Of a stretch of DNA of 8,454 nucleotides, positions 6,267-8,454 are shown in pieces. This DNA comes from JAAFKA01 sp043748455 (GTDB taxonomy: Bacteria > Bacteroidota > Bacteroidia > Cytophagales > Thermoflexibacteraceae). Below the pieces are notes generated by a model. It saw only the letters and a program-made list of their open reading frames with translations. It had not been told where the DNA came from and did not search any database. Each line of letters opens with the position of its first letter. Within the stretch, counting starts at the first letter, position 1. The position numbers and the translations under genes are program-made. Location: positions 1 to 8,454 of the forward strand of contig JAYTNF010000396.1 in assembly GCA_043748455.1 (NCBI GenBank), in the 5' to 3' direction.

Positions 6267-7640
6267 CTACAAAAATAACTGTTCCACCACTTCGCCCATA
6301 CTTCCTACTTCTACTATTTTGATTTTGAAGGCATTTTTATCTAATCCTTTGCCGTTATATTTTGAGATATAAATTTCTTTGAAACCTAATTTTTCGGCTT
6401 CTGAAATTCGCTGTTCTATCCGATTTACAGCTCGAATTTCACCACCCAAACCAATTTCTGCGGTTAAACAAACATGCTTTGGAATAATTTTTTCTTCAAA
6501 AGAGGACAAAATTGCAGAACAAACCGCCAAATCAATAGCTGGGTCTTCTACTTTCAAACCTCCTGCAATGTTTAAAAAAACGTCTTGTGTGCCTAATCTA
6601 AAGCCACCTCGTTTTTCCAAAACTGCCAACAACATCGCTAATCTTTTGTTATCAAAACCTGTCGTGCTGCGTTGCGGATTTCCATAAGCTGCGGTGCTTA
6701 CCAACGACTGAATTTCAATCAATAAAGGTCTATTTCCTTCTAACATCACGCCAATGGCAACGCCACTAAAATCTTCATCACGTTGTGAAATCAAAATTTC
6801 TGATGGATTATTGACTTCTCGTAATCCTGTGGCTATCATTTCATAAATTCCTAACTCAGAAGTAGAACCAAAACGGTTTTTGACTGTCCGCAAAATTCTG
6901 TAACTCAAATGTCTATCTCCTTCAAATTGCAAAACCGTATCAACCATGTGTTCCAAAATTTTAGGACCCGCAAGACTGCCATCTTTGGTAATATGTCCAA
7001 TTAAAAACACAGGTGTTGCAGATTCTTTAGCAAATTTTAGCAATTCTGCGGTAGCCTCACGCACTTGTGAAACACTACCTGCCGCTGAATCAATAACCGA
7101 AGTATGCAAAGTTTGGATAGAATCAACAATTAAAACATCTGGTTGCAAGATTTCTATTTGTTGAAAAATATTTTGGGTCGATGTTTCTGCCAAAATATAG
7201 CATTGATTAGACTGATAACCCAATCTTTCTGCACGCATTTTTATTTGTTGCTCACTTTCCTCACCCGAAACATATAGTACCTTCATGTCCGATAAACTCA
7301 CTGCTATTTGCAGCATCAGCGTAGATTTTCCAATTCCAGGTTCTCCACCAATCAAAATCATAGAACCAGCCACAATTCCACCACCCAAAACCCGATTTAA
7401 CTCAGCATCTTTGGTAACCATACGTTGTTGGTCTTGATATTCTATATCTGCAATAAGTTTTGGTTTGGCAGTCGTTTTTGGTTTGTCATCACTTCGCCAA
7501 TTACGTGTATTTTTATCCTCTTTGACCAATACTTCTTCTACTAATGTATTCCATTCGCCACACGAAGGACATTTTCCCATCCATTTTGGGGAATTATAGC
7601 CACATTTTTGACAGAAAAATGCTGTTCTGGTTTTTGCCAT
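6267..7640 (-). CDS. radA: DNA repair and recombination ATPase RadA (Sms)
   Basis: This 457-aa protein is full length for bacterial RadA, a DnaB-like hexameric motor that drives branch migration during homologous recombination. The N-terminal C4 zinc finger uses C10, C13, C24 and C27 (FFCQKCGYNSPKWMGKCPSCGEWNT). Walker A is GGEPGIGKST (98-107), Walker B is VLIVDSIQT (169-177), and the RadA-specific KNRFGS motif is at 254-259. The C-terminal Lon-protease-like domain (about 280-457) includes FLNIAGGLKVEDPAIDLAV and AEIGLGGEIRAVNRIEQR; in this family it serves in assembly and DNA contact, not proteolysis. The start is the ATG at 7640, right before MAKTRTAFFC, the usual RadA N terminus. Its stop faces the response regulator across the palindrome, and it is divergent from rpsG across a 191-bp AT-rich gap. 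Nothing in it appears degraded. Confidence 0.98.
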   Translation of the reverse strand: MAKTRTAFFCQKCGYNSPKWMGKCPSCGEWNTLVEEVLVKEDKNTRNWRSDDKPKTTAKPKLIADIEYQDQQRMVTKDAELNRVLGGGIVAGSMILIGGEPGIGKSTLMLQIAVSLSDMKVLYVSGEESEQQIKMRAERLGYQSNQCYILAETSTQNIFQQIEILQPDVLIVDSIQTLHTSVIDSAAGSVSQVREATAELLKFAKESATPVFLIGHITKDGSLAGPKILEHMVDTVLQFEGDRHLSYRILRTVKNRFGSTSELGIYEMIATGLREVNNPSEILISQRDEDFSGVAIGVMLEGNRPLLIEIQSLVSTAAYGNPQRSTTGFDNKRLAMLLAVLEKRGGFRLGTQDVFLNIAGGLKVEDPAIDLAVCSAILSSFEEKIIPKHVCLTAEIGLGGEIRAVNRIEQRISEAEKLGFKEIYISKYNGKGLDKNAFKIKIVEVGSMGEVVEQLFL

Positions 7641-7669
7641 TTCTTAGGTAATCTTTTAGGGTAATTTGT

Positions 7670-7677
7670 CAAAATTA
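7670..7677 (-). promoter_or_regulatory. Candidate radA promoter (-7 element)
   Basis: The minus strand reads TAATTTTG, an exact TAnnTTTG match, 29 bp before the radA ATG at 7640. An A/T-rich stretch (about 7678-7750) separates it from the divergent rpsG promoter and could act as a shared upstream element. The -33 box is not evident. Confidence 0.5.
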
Positions 7678-7751
7678 GTATTTTATTGTAATAATTTTTA
7701 TTAAAAGATAAAAAAAAGTATAATAATTTTAATATTCAAAAAAAATAATAC

Positions 7752-7759
7752 TATCTTTG
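7752..7759 (+). promoter_or_regulatory. Candidate rpsG-fusA promoter (-7 element)
   Basis: TATCTTTG, followed by CACGC, is an exact TAnnTTTG match of the kind seen at strong Bacteroidota promoters. It lies 72 bp before the rpsG ATG. Transcription would start at about 7763-7766, giving a leader of roughly 67 nt. A TTTTAA at 7727-7732 is the nearest thing to a -33 element at suitable spacing. Confidence 0.65.
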
Positions 7760-7762
7760 CAC

Positions 7763-7803
7763 GCCTAAAATATATACTATACAACTTAATATATATCTTA
7801 GGC
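7763..7803 (+). promoter_or_regulatory. Hairpin at the 5' end of the rpsG leader
   Basis: GCCTAAAATATATA (7763-7776) pairs with TATATATCTTAGGC (7790-7803) at 13 of 14 positions around a 13-nt loop; the single mismatch is A7769 against C7797. The base of the stem falls at the predicted transcription start, so the mRNA would begin inside this hairpin. It could stabilise the 5' end or be a site for autoregulation by S7, as S7 does in the Escherichia coli str mRNA; neither is demonstrated. The stem does not cover the start codon region. Confidence 0.45.
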
Positions 7804-7831
7804 ACTTTACCTATTATATTTAACAAATAAA

Positions 7832-8314
7832 ATGAGAAAAGCGAAACCTAAAAAACGGTACGTTTTGCCAGACCCTAAGTTTAACGACACTTTGGTAACA
7901 AAATTCGTAAATAGCTTAATGTATGATGGCAAAAAAAGTATTGCCTACAGTATCTTCTACGATGCGGTTGCATTGATAGAACAAAGGCTGAGTAAAGGCG
8001 GCGAAGTAGTTAGCGGTCTTGAAGTTTGGAGAAAGGCGTTGAATAACGTGATGCCTTCCGTTGAGGTTAGAAGTCGGAGAGTTGGCGGTGCTACTTTCCA
8101 AGTTCCTACCGAAGTAAGACCAGAAAGAAAAACTGCGTTGGGTATTAAGTGGATGATTACTTATACTCGCAGACGCAGCGAAAAAACAATGACTGAGAAA
8201 TTAGCAGGCGAAATTATTGCTGCATCGAAAGGTGAAGGGTCTTCTGTGAAGAAGAAAGATGACACGCATAGAATGGCAGAAGCTAACAAAGCATTCTCAC
8301 ATTTCAGATTCTAA
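7832..8314 (+). CDS. rpsG: 30S ribosomal protein S7
   Basis: This 160-aa protein is S7, which nucleates assembly of the 3' major domain of 16S rRNA and lies in the head of the small subunit near the E site and mRNA exit. Recognisable segments are MRKAKPKKRYVLPDPKFND at the N terminus, the VNSLMYDGKKSIAYSIFYDA helix, NVMPSVEVRSRRVGGATFQVP (the rRNA-binding beta hairpin), and the C-terminal KKDDTHRMAEANKAFSHFRF. Length is near the usual 155-160 aa. It is translated from the ATG at 7832 after an A/T-rich leader without a Shine-Dalgarno sequence, as is normal for Bacteroidota. fusA follows 18 nt after the stop, so the two are cotranscribed. In most bacteria rpsL precedes rpsG; here the divergent radA takes that place. 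Confidence 0.98.
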   Translation: MRKAKPKKRYVLPDPKFNDTLVTKFVNSLMYDGKKSIAYSIFYDAVALIEQRLSKGGEVVSGLEVWRKALNNVMPSVEVRSRRVGGATFQVPTEVRPERKTALGIKWMITYTRRRSEKTMTEKLAGEIIAASKGEGSSVKKKDDTHRMAEANKAFSHFRF

Positions 8315-8332
8315 TCTTAAAGGCTTATTAAA

Positions 8333-8454
8333 GTGGCAAAGAACCTAAAACATTTAAGAAATATCGGCATCATGGCTCACATTGATGCAGGTAAAACAAC
8401 AACAACAGAAAGGGTGTTGTATTATACAGGTATGTCGCACAAAATTGGCGAGGT
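8333..8454 (+). CDS. fusA: Elongation factor G, 5' part only (runs off the window)
   Basis: Only the first 40 codons and two bases are present. The translation MAKNLKHLRNIGIMAHIDAG... is the N terminus of EF-G, the GTPase that drives translocation of tRNA and mRNA on the ribosome. The G1/P-loop AHIDAGKTTTTE is complete and is followed by RVLYYTGMSHKIGEV, which leads into switch I. The start is GTG at 8333; the only other in-frame candidate, an ATG at 8372 (the Met of GIMAHIDAG), would delete conserved residues. It lies 18 nt downstream of rpsG with no ribosome binding site of the AGGAGG type. The neighbour order rpsG-fusA is the classical str operon order. Confidence 0.97.
   Translation, partial: MAKNLKHLRNIGIMAHIDAGKTTTTERVLYYTGMSHKIGE

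Overview
This AT-rich window comes from a member of the Bacteroidota. The assignment rests on the protein families present, on the lack of Shine-Dalgarno sequences before the genes, and on exact matches to the Bacteroidota -7 promoter element (TAnnTTTG) just upstream of four of the five genes whose 5' ends are visible. The mix of a TPR/SpoIIE-type membrane phosphatase and an OmpR-type regulator fits a Cytophagia-like lineage, but genus or family cannot be fixed from the sequence.

Layout. Positions 35-2701 (minus) hold dnaB, the replicative helicase, interrupted inside its Walker A motif by a 357-residue intein (935-2005) with an apparently intact LAGLIDADG homing endonuclease. A 408-bp gap (2702-3109) holds the dnaB promoter and a REPIN-like pair of palindromes. 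Positions 3110-5269 (minus) encode an exported, membrane-anchored TPR protein with a cytoplasmic SpoIIE/PP2C phosphatase domain. It is divergent from an OmpR/PhoB-type response regulator (5494-6198, plus); the 224-bp region between them carries both promoters and inverted repeats. The regulator converges on radA (6267-7640, minus), and a perfect 47-nt palindrome lies between them. radA is divergent from rpsG (7832-8314, plus) and the start of fusA (8333 to the window end, plus), the 5' part of a str-type ribosomal operon that here lacks rpsL in front of rpsG.

How the genes relate. dnaB and radA both act on DNA (helicase loading and unwinding; recombination branch processing) but are separate transcription units. 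The phosphatase and response regulator are both signalling proteins, and no histidine kinase is visible beside them. rpsG and fusA form a translation operon with an 18-nt gap. No wholly new multigene system is evident. The points most worth a second look are the P-loop intein with its in-frame 12-bp repeat tract, the REPIN-like doublet, the perfect palindrome between convergent genes, and the rpsG leader, which appears to begin with a hairpin at the transcript 5' end.
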